NCBI GenBank assembly: GCA_963751165.1
Contig: CAVVTP010000010.1
Location: 62,001 to 126,000 of the forward strand
Direction: 5' to 3'
Length of the DNA stretch: 64,000 nucleotides
DNA from: Roseiarcus sp963751165
GTDB lineage: Bacteria > Pseudomonadota > Alphaproteobacteria > Rhizobiales > Beijerinckiaceae
The translations under genes and the position numbers were made by a program. Each line of letters begins with the position of its first letter. Position 1 is the stretch's first letter. This document shows positions 19,241-27,904 of this stretch, in pieces. Below the pieces are notes generated by a model. The model did not search any database, was not told where the DNA came from, and saw nothing but the letters and a program-made list of their open reading frames with translations.

Positions 19241-19624
19241 ATGTCCAAGCAAGCCAACCCGCGCCGCCTAGCCGAGAACGAAGCCAAAGCGACTGTCCGC
19301 ATGCTACGCGTGAGCCCGCAGAAGCTCAATCTTCTCGCCCAGCTCATTCGGGGCAAGAAGGTGTCGACGGCGCTCGCCGATCTCGAGTTCTCCAACAAGA
19401 GGATCTCGACCGAGGTCAAGAAGGCGCTCGAGTCGGCGATCGCCAACGCCGAGAACAACCACGAGCTCGACGTCGACGATCTCGTCGTCACGCAGGCTTG
19501 GGTCGGCAAGGACATGGTGATGAAGCGCTTCAGCCCGCGCGCCCGGGGCCGGGCGGGGCGGATCGAGAAGCCGTTCTCCAACATTACGATCGTCGTGCGC
19601 GAAGTCGCCGACGAAGCGGCCTGA
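19241..19624 (+). CDS. rplV: 50S ribosomal protein L22
   Basis: A 127-aa L22 (SKQANPRRLAENEAKATVRM; KKALESAIANAENNHELDVD; FSPRARGRAGRIEKPFSNI, the tunnel hairpin). Start at 19241 directly after the rpsS stop; longer upstream frames overlap rpsS and were rejected. Confidence 0.97.
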   Translation: MSKQANPRRLAENEAKATVRMLRVSPQKLNLLAQLIRGKKVSTALADLEFSNKRISTEVKKALESAIANAENNHELDVDDLVVTQAWVGKDMVMKRFSPRARGRAGRIEKPFSNITIVVREVADEAA

Positions 19625-19636
19625 GGAGGCGCTACG

Positions 19637-20383
19637 ATGGGTCAGAAGATCAATCCGATAGGCTTGCGCCTGGGCGTCAACCGTACTTGGGACTCGCGCT
19701 GGTACTCGAACAAGACTGAGTACGGCAAGCTTCTGCACGAGGATATCCAGATCCGCGAAGTGCTGATGAAGGGCCTGAAGCAGGCGGCGATCTCCAAGAT
19801 CGTCATCGAGCGCCCGCACAAGAAATGCCGCGTCAACATCCACTCGGCGCGTCCCGGCGTCGTCATCGGAAAGAAGGGCGCGGACATCGACAAGCTGCGC
19901 AAGCAGGTGTCGAAGCTGACCAACTCGGAAGTGGCGATCAACATCGTCGAGGTGCGGAAGCCCGAAATTGACGCGACGCTGGTGGCCGAGTCGATCGCTC
20001 AGCAGCTCGAGCGTCGCGTCGCGTTCCGTCGCGCCATGAAGCGTGCGGTCCAGTCGGCGATGAGGCTCGGCGCGGAGGGCATCCGCATCAACTGCTCTGG
20101 TCGGCTCGGCGGGGCGGAAATCGCCCGCCTCGAATGGTACCGCGAGGGGCGCGTGCCGCTGCACACGCTGCGCGCCGACGTCGATTACGGGGTCGCCACC
20201 GCCCACACCGCCTACGGCACCTGCGGGATCAAGGTTTGGATCTTCAAGGGCGAAATTCTCGAGCACGATCCAATGGCCCAGGACAAGCGGCAAGCCGAGG
20301 CTGATCACTCCTCGACGCACCGTCCGCGCCGCGAGCCACGCGAGCGCGACCGCGAACGCGAGCATGGCCGCGTGGCGGTCTGA
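19637..20383 (+). CDS. rpsC: 30S ribosomal protein S3
   Basis: A 248-aa S3. MGQKINPIGLRLGVNRTWDS, KH domain with RPGVVIGKKGADIDKLRKQV, then the mRNA-entry segment. The C-terminus ends in a charged Arg/Glu/His tail (RPRREPRERDREREHGRVAV), longer than in enterics, as in related alphaproteobacteria. Confidence 0.97.
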   Translation: MGQKINPIGLRLGVNRTWDSRWYSNKTEYGKLLHEDIQIREVLMKGLKQAAISKIVIERPHKKCRVNIHSARPGVVIGKKGADIDKLRKQVSKLTNSEVAINIVEVRKPEIDATLVAESIAQQLERRVAFRRAMKRAVQSAMRLGAEGIRINCSGRLGGAEIARLEWYREGRVPLHTLRADVDYGVATAHTAYGTCGIKVWIFKGEILEHDPMAQDKRQAEADHSSTHRPRREPRERDREREHGRVAV

Positions 20384-20413
20384 GCTACGCGCAGCATTTG
20401 AAAGTCTACGACC

Positions 20414-20827
20414 ATGATGCAACCCAAGAGAACCAAGTTCCGCAAAGCCTTCAAAGGCCGTATCCACGGCGTCGCGAAGGGCGGATCTGCGCTGAACTTC
20501 GGCGAGTTCGGGCTGAAGGCGATGGAGCCAGAGCGGGTCACGGCCAGGCAGATCGAGGCGGCCCGCCGTGCGCTGACGCGCCATATGAAACGCGCCGGCC
20601 GCGTCTGGATCCGCGTGTTCCCGGACGTACCGGTATCGAAGAAGCCCATCGAAGTCCGCATGGGCAAAGGTAAGGGCGCGCCGGAGCTGTGGATCGCACG
20701 TGTGGCGCCTGGGCGCATTATGTTCGAGGTGGATGGCGTGCCGGAGCAGGTTGCGCGCGAGGCGTTCCTGCTCGCGGCGGCCAAGCTTCCGATCAAGACG
20801 CGGTTCGTTCAGCGGATCGTCGAATAA
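20414..20827 (+). CDS. rplP: 50S ribosomal protein L16
   Basis: A 137-aa L16 (MMQPKRTKFRKAFKGRIHGV; TRHMKRAGRVWIRVFPDVPV; VRMGKGKGAPELWIARV). Complete. The arginine in KRAGRVWIRVFPD that YcfD-type oxygenases modify in other bacteria is present. Confidence 0.97.
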   Translation: MMQPKRTKFRKAFKGRIHGVAKGGSALNFGEFGLKAMEPERVTARQIEAARRALTRHMKRAGRVWIRVFPDVPVSKKPIEVRMGKGKGAPELWIARVAPGRIMFEVDGVPEQVAREAFLLAAAKLPIKTRFVQRIVE

Positions 20828-20839
20828 GGAGAGCGCGAG

Positions 20840-21058
20840 ATGAAGAGGACCAGCCGGGTTTCCGATCTGCGCGTCATGACGCCCGACCAGCTCGAGGACG
20901 AGGCGCTCAAGCTGAAGAAGGAGCAATTCAATCTGCGCTTCCAGAAGGCGAGCGGTCAGCTGCAGGACACTGCGCGGGTGCGCGTCGTCCGCCGTGACAT
21001 CGCGCGCGTCAAGACCATCGCTGCGCAGAAGCGCGCCGCCGCCAAGGCCGAGGGCTAA
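20840..21058 (+). CDS. rpmC: 50S ribosomal protein L29
   Basis: A 72-aa L29 (VMTPDQLEDEALKLKKEQFN; LRFQKASGQLQDTARVRVVR; RDIARVKTIAAQKRA), predicted helical hairpin near the tunnel exit. Ends KAEG. rpsQ starts 5 nt later. Confidence 0.96.
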   Translation: MKRTSRVSDLRVMTPDQLEDEALKLKKEQFNLRFQKASGQLQDTARVRVVRRDIARVKTIAAQKRAAAKAEG

Positions 21059-21063
21059 AGAAT

Positions 21064-21330
21064 ATGCCGAAGAGAATTTTGCAGGGTGTCGTCGTCAGCG
21101 ACAAGCAGGAGAAGACGCTCGTCGTAAAGGTCGAGCGCCGCTTTACCCACCCGTTGCTGAAGAAAACCGTGCGCCGGTCGAAGAACTACCACGCCCATGT
21201 CGAGAACAAGACGCAGAAGATCGGCGACACCGTCTCGATCCAGGAGACCCGGCCGATCTCAAAATTGAAGCGTTGGATCGTCATCGACGAGAGCGCGCCG
21301 CAGACGGAGGTCGCGGAAACGCGCCCTTGA
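21064..21330 (+). CDS. rpsQ: 30S ribosomal protein S17
   Basis: An 88-aa S17 (MPKRILQGVVVSDKQEKTLV; RRSKNYHAHVENKTQKIGDT; QETRPISKLKRWIVIDES). Complete. The 91-nt gap to rplN is the largest inside the S10-spc run and holds no obvious signal. Confidence 0.97.
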   Translation: MPKRILQGVVVSDKQEKTLVVKVERRFTHPLLKKTVRRSKNYHAHVENKTQKIGDTVSIQETRPISKLKRWIVIDESAPQTEVAETRP

Positions 21331-21421
21331 ATTCATTCCGGAGGCGGAGACGCCCCCTTCAGGCGAAGTCCGACGCCGATGAGGCGGCGGAAACCGATCT
21401 GACCAGAAAGGCGATCAGGCC

Positions 21422-21790
21422 ATGATACAGATGCAGACCAATCTTGACGTCGCCGACAATTCCGGCGCGCGGCGCGTGATGTGCATCAAGGTCTTGGGCG
21501 GATCGAAGCGTCGCTATGCTTCGATCGGCGACATCATCGTTGTCTCCGTCAAGGAGGCGATCCCACGTGGGCGCGTGAAGAAGGGCGATGTGATGAAGGC
21601 GGTCGTCGTGCGCACAGCAAAGGACATCCGCCGAGCCGACGGCTCGGTGATCCGCTTCGACTCGAACGCCGCGGTGCTGATCAACAATCAGTCCGAGCCG
21701 GTCGGGACCCGCATCTTCGGGCCGGTGCCGCGCGAACTTCGCGCCAAGAACCACGTCAAGATCATCTCGCTCGCTCCGGAGGTGTTGTGA
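21422..21790 (+). CDS. rplN: 50S ribosomal protein L14
   Basis: A 122-aa L14 (MIQMQTNLDVADNSGARRVM; VKEAIPRGRVKKGDVMKAVV; IFGPVPRELRAKNHVKIISL). Complete; its TGA shares one base with the rplX ATG. Confidence 0.98.
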   Translation: MIQMQTNLDVADNSGARRVMCIKVLGGSKRRYASIGDIIVVSVKEAIPRGRVKKGDVMKAVVVRTAKDIRRADGSVIRFDSNAAVLINNQSEPVGTRIFGPVPRELRAKNHVKIISLAPEVL

Positions 21791-22107
21791 TGGCCGCCAA
21801 GATCAAGAAGGGCGACAGGGTCGTGGTCATGGCCGGTCGCGACAAGGGCAAAACGGGCGAGGTCCGCGAGGTGATGCCCGACGAGGGCAGAGCCATCGTC
21901 GCCGGTGTCCATATGGTGCGTCGCCACACCAAGCCGAGCGCGCAGACCGAGGGCGGCATTTTGAGCAAGGAGTCGCCAATTCATCTCTCGAACCTGGCGA
22001 TCGCCGACCCCAAGTCCGGCAAGCCTACGCGGGTCGGCTTCAAGATCCTCGACGACGGCCGCAAGGTCCGCGTCGCCAAGCGCTCCGGAGATCTGATCGA
22101 TGGCTGA
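21790..22107 (+). CDS. rplX: 50S ribosomal protein L24
   Basis: A 105-aa L24 with an N-terminal KOW motif (IKKGDRVVVMAGRDKGKTGE). Ends KRSGDLIDG. Start at 21790 overlaps the rplN stop (TGATG), implying translational coupling; it overlaps rplE by 8 nt. Confidence 0.97.
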   Translation: MAAKIKKGDRVVVMAGRDKGKTGEVREVMPDEGRAIVAGVHMVRRHTKPSAQTEGGILSKESPIHLSNLAIADPKSGKPTRVGFKILDDGRKVRVAKRSGDLIDG

Positions 22108-22819
22108 GGCAAAGAACGAGAAGGGCGCCAAGTCGGCCAAGGGCGCCAAGGTCGCCCCGCCAAAAGGGGGCAAGGGTGCGCCGCCCGCGGCGGCGGACGC
22201 CAAGGGCGGGAAGAATAGAAAGGAAGGGTCCGGCGAAGTCGCCGCGGCCGGCGAGGTCAAGGCCGCGCCCAAGGACTATGTCGCGCGGCTGAAGAAGGTG
22301 TACCAGGACGAGATCGTACCGAAGCTCGTCGAGGAGTTCGGCTACAAGAATTCGCTTGAAGTGCCGCGGCTTGACAAGATCGTGCTTAACATGGGCGTCG
22401 GCGAGGCCGTCAACGACACCAAGAAGGCGACACTGGCCGCGGCAGATCTCGCGCTTATAGCCGGGCAGAAGCCGGTCGTGACTCGGGCCCGCAAGGCGAT
22501 CTCGACCTTCAAGGTGCGCGAGAACATGCCGATCGGAGCCAAGGTCACCCTGCGCAAGACCCGCATGTACGAGTTCCTCGACCGTTTGGTGACCGTTGCG
22601 CTGCCGCGCGTGCGCGACTTCCGCGGCCTCGACCCGAAGTCCTTCGACGGACGCGGAAATTATGCGCTCGGCATCAAGGAGCACATCATTTTCCCTGAGG
22701 TCGATTACGATAAGGCAGAGGCCATGCTTGGGCTCGACGTCGTGGTCTGCACGACGGCGAAAACCGACGCGGAAGCGCGGGCCCTGCTGAGCGCGTTCAA
22801 CTTCCCCTTCCGGCAGTGA
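22100..22819 (+). CDS. rplE: 50S ribosomal protein L5 with N-terminal extension
   Basis: A 239-aa protein. From about residue 57 (DYVARLKKVYQDEIVPKLVE) it is standard L5, including LNMGVGEAVNDTKKA, KVRENMPIGAKVTLR and the C-terminal DAEARALLSAFNFPF. The first 56 residues are a Lys/Ala/Gly-rich, low-complexity extension (KGAKSAKGAKVAPPKGGKGA...) not present in typical L5 of 180-187 aa. The ATG overlaps rplX by 8 nt, and the nearest internal start would be far from any ribosome-binding site, so the extension is likely translated. Confidence 0.93.
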   Translation: MAEAKNEKGAKSAKGAKVAPPKGGKGAPPAAADAKGGKNRKEGSGEVAAAGEVKAAPKDYVARLKKVYQDEIVPKLVEEFGYKNSLEVPRLDKIVLNMGVGEAVNDTKKATLAAADLALIAGQKPVVTRARKAISTFKVRENMPIGAKVTLRKTRMYEFLDRLVTVALPRVRDFRGLDPKSFDGRGNYALGIKEHIIFPEVDYDKAEAMLGLDVVVCTTAKTDAEARALLSAFNFPFRQ

Positions 22820-22858
22820 GCTGAAATTGGCTCAGACGCGGAAAACTGGAGGCCGTTG

Positions 22859-23164
22859 ATGGCAAAGAAAAGTGCAATTGAGAACAACCGGCGCAAGCAG
22901 CGCTTGGCCAAAAAATTCGCTGGCCGCCGTCAGCGCCTGCTCGAGATCGCCAACGACAAGTCGCGGCCGATGGAGGAGCGGTTCGAGGCCCGTCTCAGGC
23001 TCGCCGCGTTGCCGCGGAACGGAGCCGTCGTTCGCGTGCGCAACCGATGCGAGGTCACTGGCCGCCCGCGCGGCTTCTATCGCAAGATGAAGATGTCGCG
23101 CATCGCCGTGCGCGAATTGGGCAACAGCGGCCTGATCCCAGGCCTAGTCAAGTCGAGCTGGTGA
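22859..23164 (+). CDS. rpsN: 30S ribosomal protein S14 (zinc-free type)
   Basis: A 101-aa S14 (MAKKSAIENNRRKQRLAKKF; RNRCEVTGRPRGFYRKMKMS), the long form lacking CxxC zinc ligands. ATG at 22859 preferred to the adjacent TTG; GGAGG lies eight bases upstream. Confidence 0.97.
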   Translation: MAKKSAIENNRRKQRLAKKFAGRRQRLLEIANDKSRPMEERFEARLRLAALPRNGAVVRVRNRCEVTGRPRGFYRKMKMSRIAVRELGNSGLIPGLVKSSW

Positions 23165-23177
23165 GGAGGCGAGCGTC

Positions 23178-23576
23178 ATGGCGATGAACGATCCCCTCGG
23201 CGACATGCTGACCCGCATCCGAAATGCGCAGATGCGCAAGCGCGGCAAGGTGACAACTCCCGGCTCTTCGCTGCGCAAGAAGGTCCTCGACGTGCTGGAG
23301 TCGGAAGGCTACATCCGCGGCTATTCGATGACGGACTACGGCAACGGACGCAGTGAGTTCGAGATCGAGCTGAAGTATTTCGATAATGAGCCGGTGATTC
23401 GCAAAATCGAGCGCGTCTCGAAGCCGGGCCGGCGCGTCTATGCTACCGTCGACGCCATGCCGCGTGTCGCCAACGGCCTCGGAGTCGCGATTGTGTCGAC
23501 GCCGAAGGGCGTCATGGCTGACCATGCCGCGCGCGAAAACAACGTCGGCGGCGAGGTCCTGTGCACCGTCTTCTGA
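23178..23576 (+). CDS. rpsH: 30S ribosomal protein S8
   Basis: A 132-aa S8 (MNDPLGDMLTRIRNAQMRKR; VSKPGRRVYATVDAMPRVAN; GVMADHAARENNVGGEVLCT). Complete. In E. coli S8 is the spc-operon repressor acting near rplE; no equivalent site was identified here. Confidence 0.97.
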   Translation: MAMNDPLGDMLTRIRNAQMRKRGKVTTPGSSLRKKVLDVLESEGYIRGYSMTDYGNGRSEFEIELKYFDNEPVIRKIERVSKPGRRVYATVDAMPRVANGLGVAIVSTPKGVMADHAARENNVGGEVLCTVF

Positions 23577-23605
23577 CGGCGCTTCGCAAAGAACGGAATT
23601 GAGCC

Positions 23606-24139
23606 ATGTCTCGTATCGGCAAGAAGCCCGTCGTCATCCCGTCCGGCGTCAGCGCGAAGCTGGACGGGCAAACGATCGCGGTCAAAGGCGCAAAGGGCGA
23701 ACTCAAGTTCACCGCGCCTGAGGAAGTATCGGTGTCGATCGACGCCGGGGCTGTGCATGTCCAGCCGCGTGGCGACGACAAGCGCGCCCGCGCGATGTGG
23801 GGGATGACTCGGGCCCAAATCGCCAACCTCATCGGCGGCGTTACTCATGGTTTCGAGAAGAAGCTCGAGATCAGCGGCGTTGGATATAAAGCGGCTGTCG
23901 CTGGCAAGAACCTGCAGCTGTCGCTCGGTTACAGCCACGACGTCCTGTATCCGATCCCGGCCGGTGTGACGATCACCACGTCGAAGCCCACCGAGATCAC
24001 CGTCGCCGGCATCGACAAAAAGCAAGTCGGCCAGACAGCGGCGGAGATCCGGGGGTTCCGCGGGCCCGAACCCTATAAGGGCAAGGGCGTAAAATACGTC
24101 GGCGAATTCATCTTCCGCAAGGAAGGCAAGAAGAAGTAA
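23606..24139 (+). CDS. rplF: 50S ribosomal protein L6
   Basis: A 177-aa L6 (MSRIGKKPVVIPSGVSAKLD; VTHGFEKKLEISGVGYKAAV; PEPYKGKGVKYVGEFIFRKE). Both L6 repeats are complete. Confidence 0.98.
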   Translation: MSRIGKKPVVIPSGVSAKLDGQTIAVKGAKGELKFTAPEEVSVSIDAGAVHVQPRGDDKRARAMWGMTRAQIANLIGGVTHGFEKKLEISGVGYKAAVAGKNLQLSLGYSHDVLYPIPAGVTITTSKPTEITVAGIDKKQVGQTAAEIRGFRGPEPYKGKGVKYVGEFIFRKEGKKK

Positions 24140-24151
24140 GAGGACGCCGCC

Positions 24152-24514
24152 ATGACCAAGTCGCATATGTCAACAGAGCGGCGCAAAGCGCGCGTCCGCC
24201 GCGCGATCATTGCCAACGGAGGCGGCCGTCCGCGGCTCAGCGTCTTCCGTTCCTCCAAGCAGATCTATGCTCAGGTGATCGACGACGAGAAAGGCCGCAC
24301 CCTCGCGTCCGCCTCTTCGCTCGAGAAGGCGATGCGCGAGCAGCTCAAGACCGGCGCGACAGTCGAGGCCGCGCGTATCGTCGGCAAAGAGATTGCCGAG
24401 CGAGCAAAAAGGGCAGGAGTCGCCAAGGTGGTGTTCGACCGGGGCGGCTACATGTATCACGGCCGCGTCAAGGCGCTGGCCGAGGGCGCGCGCGAGGGCG
24501 GCCTCGAGTTCTAA
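24152..24514 (+). CDS. rplR: 50S ribosomal protein L18
   Basis: A 120-aa L18 (MSTERRKARVRRAIIANGGG; RPRLSVFRSSKQIYAQVIDD; VVFDRGGYMYHGRVKALAEG). Binds 5S rRNA. Complete. Confidence 0.97.
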   Translation: MTKSHMSTERRKARVRRAIIANGGGRPRLSVFRSSKQIYAQVIDDEKGRTLASASSLEKAMREQLKTGATVEAARIVGKEIAERAKRAGVAKVVFDRGGYMYHGRVKALAEGAREGGLEF

Positions 24515-24575
24515 TGGCAACGCAAGCGAGCGCCGGTTTCGGGCGAGCGCCGAGATTCAGCGATGGAAAAAAGCA

Positions 24576-25146
24576 ATGGCGCGTGAAGAAGGCGGCCGCG
24601 GCCGCGACCACAAGCACGAGGAGCGAGACAGCGAGTTCGTCGACCGCCTCGTCCACATCAATCGGGTGGCGAAAGTCGTGAAGGGCGGTCGCCGGTTTGG
24701 CTTCGCCGCGCTCGTCGTTGTCGGCGACCAGAAGGGCCGCGTGGGCTTCGGCCACGGCAAAGCGCGGGAAGTGCCGGAAGCGATCCGCAAAGCGACCGAG
24801 GCGGCGAAGCGCGGTGTCGTTCGCGTGCCGTTGCGCGAAGGCCGTACGCTGCATCACGACGTCAATGGCCGGCATGGTGCAGGCCGGGTCGTCCTGCGGT
24901 CCGCGCCAGCGGGGACCGGCATCATCGCCGGTGGCCCGATGCGCGCGGTGTTCGAAGTCCCTCGGCGTCCACGACGTTGTGGCGAAGAGTCAAGGCTCGT
25001 CAAACCCGTACAACATGATCCGGGCCACATTCGACGCGCTTTCTCGGGAGGACAGCCCCCGACTGGTCGCGCAGCGCCGCAACCTTAAGGTGTCGACCTT
25101 GCAGTCGCGTCGCCAGGGCGTCGAGCCCGACGCCACCAACTCGTAA
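24576..25146 (+). CDS. rpsE: 30S ribosomal protein S5, frame interrupted by one extra base
   Basis: Starts MAREEGGRGRDHKHEERDSE and runs correctly through GRRFGFAALVVVGDQKGRVG and GAGRVVLRSAPAGTGIIAGG to PMRAVFE. There the frame goes wrong. The true continuation, LGVHDVVAKSQGSSNPYNMI to the C-terminus SRRQGVEPDATNS, is in the next frame. Removing one C from the CCC run at 24959-24961 restores a normal 189-aa S5. S5 is essential and no second copy is visible, so a sequence error is the simplest explanation. Confidence 0.9.
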
Positions 25147-25161
25147 GGCGGGCTGAGAGCC

Positions 25162-25353
25162 ATGAGCACTGAGAAGAACATCACGCTCGTACAGACTGCG
25201 AGCGCAATCGGGAGGCCAGGGCCCCAGCGGGAGACCTTGAAAGGCCTCGGGCTCAACCGGATTGGGCGCCGCTCGAGCGTGGCCGACACGCCGGCCAACC
25301 GCGGCATGATCGCCAAGGTCGCGCACCTCGTGCGCGTCGTCGAAGGGAATTAG
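25162..25353 (+). CDS. rpmD: 50S ribosomal protein L30
   Basis: A 63-aa L30 (ITLVQTASAIGRPGPQRETL; KGLGLNRIGRRSSVADTPAN; IAKVAHLVRVVE). Complete. Confidence 0.96.
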   Translation: MSTEKNITLVQTASAIGRPGPQRETLKGLGLNRIGRRSSVADTPANRGMIAKVAHLVRVVEGN

Positions 25354-25363
25354 AGATTTCGCC

Positions 25364-25846
25364 ATGAAACTTAACGAAATCAAAGATAACCCTGGCTCGT
25401 CCAAGGCGCGCGTCAGGGTCGGACGCGGCATCGGCTCGGGCAAGGGCAAGCAGTCCGGACGCGGAGGCAAGGGGCAGACCGCGCGCTCGGGCGTGCGCAT
25501 CAAGGGTTTCGAAGGCGGTCAGATGCCGCTCCATCGCCGCCTGCCGAAGCGCGGCTTCACGCCGCCGTCCCGGATCGTCTACAACGAGGTCAATCTCGAC
25601 CGGATCCAGCACGCGATCGATGTCGGCAAGCTTAGCGCAGATGAGCCGGTAACGCTGGAGAGTCTCGTGCGAGCCGGCGTCGTCACTCATCCGCGCGACG
25701 GCGTCAAGATCCTCGGGTCGGGGGAGCTGAAGGCGAAGGCGCATTTCGAGGTCGCGGCGGCCTCGAAGAGCGCGACCGCTGCGATCGAGAAGGCGGGCGG
25801 CAGCCTCAAGACTTTACGCGAAGAAGCGGTCGCCTCCGGTTCCTGA
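25364..25846 (+). CDS. rplO: 50S ribosomal protein L15
   Basis: A 160-aa L15 (MKLNEIKDNPGSSKARVRVG; RGIGSGKGKQSGRGGKGQTA; GVRIKGFEGGQMPLHRRLPK). Complete. rpmJ, sometimes near here, is absent. Confidence 0.97.
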   Translation: MKLNEIKDNPGSSKARVRVGRGIGSGKGKQSGRGGKGQTARSGVRIKGFEGGQMPLHRRLPKRGFTPPSRIVYNEVNLDRIQHAIDVGKLSADEPVTLESLVRAGVVTHPRDGVKILGSGELKAKAHFEVAAASKSATAAIEKAGGSLKTLREEAVASGS

Positions 25847-25860
25847 TTGCGCTCTTCGGG

Positions 25861-25889
25861 GTGGCGGTGGCGCGCGCAGAGGTCATATA
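25861..25889 (+). promoter_or_regulatory. possible internal promoter before secY
   Basis: A consensus -10 box TATAAT (25884-25889) lies in the 133-nt rplO-secY gap, the longest gap in this part. The -35 region at 17-nt spacing (GTGGCG) is poor, so this is tentative. Confidence 0.35.
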
Positions 25890-25979
25890 ATAGGGGCGTT
25901 CTCGCCGGATCCGAAAGGGGCGGCGGGAACGATGTTATTGAATGTCTGCGCTTCCGGGAAGCGCCGATCGGAGCGAATC

Positions 25980-27314
25980 ATGGCGTCGGCCGCCGAACAG
26001 CTCGCAGCCAATATCAACTGGTCCGCCTTCGCCAAGGCTGACGAGCTGAAGAAGCGCATCTGGTTCACGCTTGGCGCTCTGGTGATCTTCCGTCTAGGCA
26101 CCTACATCCCCTTGCCGGGCATCGATTCGCAGGCATTCCAGGCTGCGTTCCTCGGGCAGAAGCAGGGCGTGCTCGACATGTTCAACATGTTCTCGGGCGG
26201 CGCCGTGCAGCGCATGGCGGTGTTCGCCCTAAACATCATGCCCTACATCTCCGCCTCGATCATCATCCAGCTCCTGAGCTCGGTGATGCCGTCGCTGGAA
26301 GCGATCAAGAAGGAGGGCGAGCAGGGGCGGAAGGTCCTCAACCAGTACACCCGATATCTCACCGTCGTCCTGTCGATGTTCCAGGCCTACGGCATCGCGA
26401 TCGGCCTCGAGGGACGCGCAGGCATCGTCAGCAATCCCGGCCTTCTGTTCATAATCTCGACGGTCGTGACGCTGACTGGCGGAACGATGTTTCTCGTCTG
26501 GCTCGGCGAACAAATCACCGCGCGCGGCGTCGGCAACGGCTCGTCGCTCATTATCTTCGCTGGCATTGTCGCGCGACTGCCGCAGGCGATTGTTCAGCTG
26601 TTCGAGCTTGGCCGACAAGGGTCGATTTCGACCGGCCTTGTGCTCGCTGTCATTGTGATGGTGTTCGTCGTCGTCGCCTTCATTGTGTTCATGGAGCGTG
26701 CGCAGCGCCGTGTCCCGATCACCTATCCGAGGCGTCAGGTCGGCAACAAAATGTACGAAGGGCAGAGCTCGTTTCTGCCTTTGAAGCTCAACACGTCTGG
26801 CGTCATTCCGCCAATCTTCGCCTCCTCGTTGCTGCTTCTGCCGACAACGGTGGCCAATTTCGCCCAAGGCAGCGCGAGCTCCGGTATCCTGTCGACGATT
26901 TCGACCCTGCTCGGCCGGGGCAGCGCGCTCTATCTCATCCTGTATGTCGCTTTGATCGTGTTCTTCGCTTTCTTCTATACGGCGACAGTGTTCAATCCGG
27001 CCGACACTGCCGACAATCTGAAAAAGCATGGCGGCTTTATCCCAGGCGTGCGGCCCGGCGAACGCACGGCGCAGTTCATAGATTACGTCTTGACGCGTAT
27101 CACGGTGCTTGGCGCAGCCTATCTGGCCCTGATCTGTCTGTTGCCGGAATGGCTTATCTCTTACGCGGCTCTGCCTTTCTACTTCGGAGGAACTTCGCTC
27201 TTGATCGTCGTCAATGTGACGATGGACACGGTCGCTCAAATTCATGGGCACCTGCAGGCTCAGCAGTATGAAAGCCTGATCCGCAGGGCGAGGCTGAAGG
27301 GACGGAAACGATGA
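25980..27314 (+). CDS. secY: preprotein translocase subunit SecY
   Basis: A 444-aa channel subunit of the Sec translocon with ten membrane segments. The plug/first helix region reads IWFTLGALVIFRLGTYIPLP, and cytoplasmic loop 5 holds RRVPITYPRR. Start at 25980 (MASAAEQLAANINW) is preceded by GGAG and is the usual alphaproteobacterial start; the ATG 48 nt upstream was rejected. It ends overlapping adk (ATGA). Confidence 0.97.
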   Translation: MASAAEQLAANINWSAFAKADELKKRIWFTLGALVIFRLGTYIPLPGIDSQAFQAAFLGQKQGVLDMFNMFSGGAVQRMAVFALNIMPYISASIIIQLLSSVMPSLEAIKKEGEQGRKVLNQYTRYLTVVLSMFQAYGIAIGLEGRAGIVSNPGLLFIISTVVTLTGGTMFLVWLGEQITARGVGNGSSLIIFAGIVARLPQAIVQLFELGRQGSISTGLVLAVIVMVFVVVAFIVFMERAQRRVPITYPRRQVGNKMYEGQSSFLPLKLNTSGVIPPIFASSLLLLPTTVANFAQGSASSGILSTISTLLGRGSALYLILYVALIVFFAFFYTATVFNPADTADNLKKHGGFIPGVRPGERTAQFIDYVLTRITVLGAAYLALICLLPEWLISYAALPFYFGGTSLLIVVNVTMDTVAQIHGHLQAQQYESLIRRARLKGRKR

Positions 27315-27904
27315 AGCTGATACTGCTGGGGCCGCCGGGCGCAGGGAAGGGCACCCAGGCTGCGCGACTGGCGCACAATCTGGACGTTCCGCAATTGTCG
27401 ACCGGCGACATGCTGCGCGCCGCGGTCGCGGCGGAAACGCCGATCGGTCTCAAGGCCAAGACGGTAATGGACGCGGGCGGGTTGGTGTCTGACGAAATCG
27501 TCGTCGGAATCATCAATGAGCGCATCAGCCAACCGGACGCCAGGAAGGGCTTCATCCTCGACGGATTCCCGCGCACCCTGAAGCAGGCCGGGGACCTGGA
27601 GGCGATGCTCGCCGCAAAGGGCCTCAGGCTCGACGCGGCGATCGAGCTCACGGTCGATGCGCCCAAACTGGTCGACCGTATCGTCAACCGCGCCGCGGAA
27701 GCGAGGGCGGCCGGCCAGCCGGTGCGCAAGGACGATGATCCCGAAGTGTTCAAGTCGCGCCTCGTCGCTTACGAGCGAGACACCGCCGCGGTGACACCGT
27801 TCTATCGCGAACGCGGCCTTCTGCATTTGGTCGACGGCATGGCTTCGATCGAAGAGGTCGCCAAGGCGATCGATGCTGTGTTGTCGGTGGTCGCGTCGGC
27901 GTGA
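27311..27904 (+). CDS. adk: adenylate kinase (short, lidless type)
   Basis: A 197-aa enzyme converting ATP + AMP to 2 ADP. P-loop GPPGAGKGTQAA at residues 7-18, then LSTGDMLRAAV, GFILDGFPRTLKQA and the LID arginines. It is shorter than the 214-aa enteric form because the LID is replaced by a small loop (RAAEARAAGQPVRKDDD), as is usual in alphaproteobacteria. Overlaps both neighbours by 4 nt. Confidence 0.97.
   Translation: MKLILLGPPGAGKGTQAARLAHNLDVPQLSTGDMLRAAVAAETPIGLKAKTVMDAGGLVSDEIVVGIINERISQPDARKGFILDGFPRTLKQAGDLEAMLAAKGLRLDAAIELTVDAPKLVDRIVNRAAEARAAGQPVRKDDDPEVFKSRLVAYERDTAAVTPFYRERGLLHLVDGMASIEEVAKAIDAVLSVVASA

Noticed and set aside
24954..24961. Classical programmed +1 frameshift in rpsE
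   Set aside because: No CCC codon in the zero frame, no stop codon at the shift site, and the same insertion type recurs in unrelated genes, so a sequence error is more likely.
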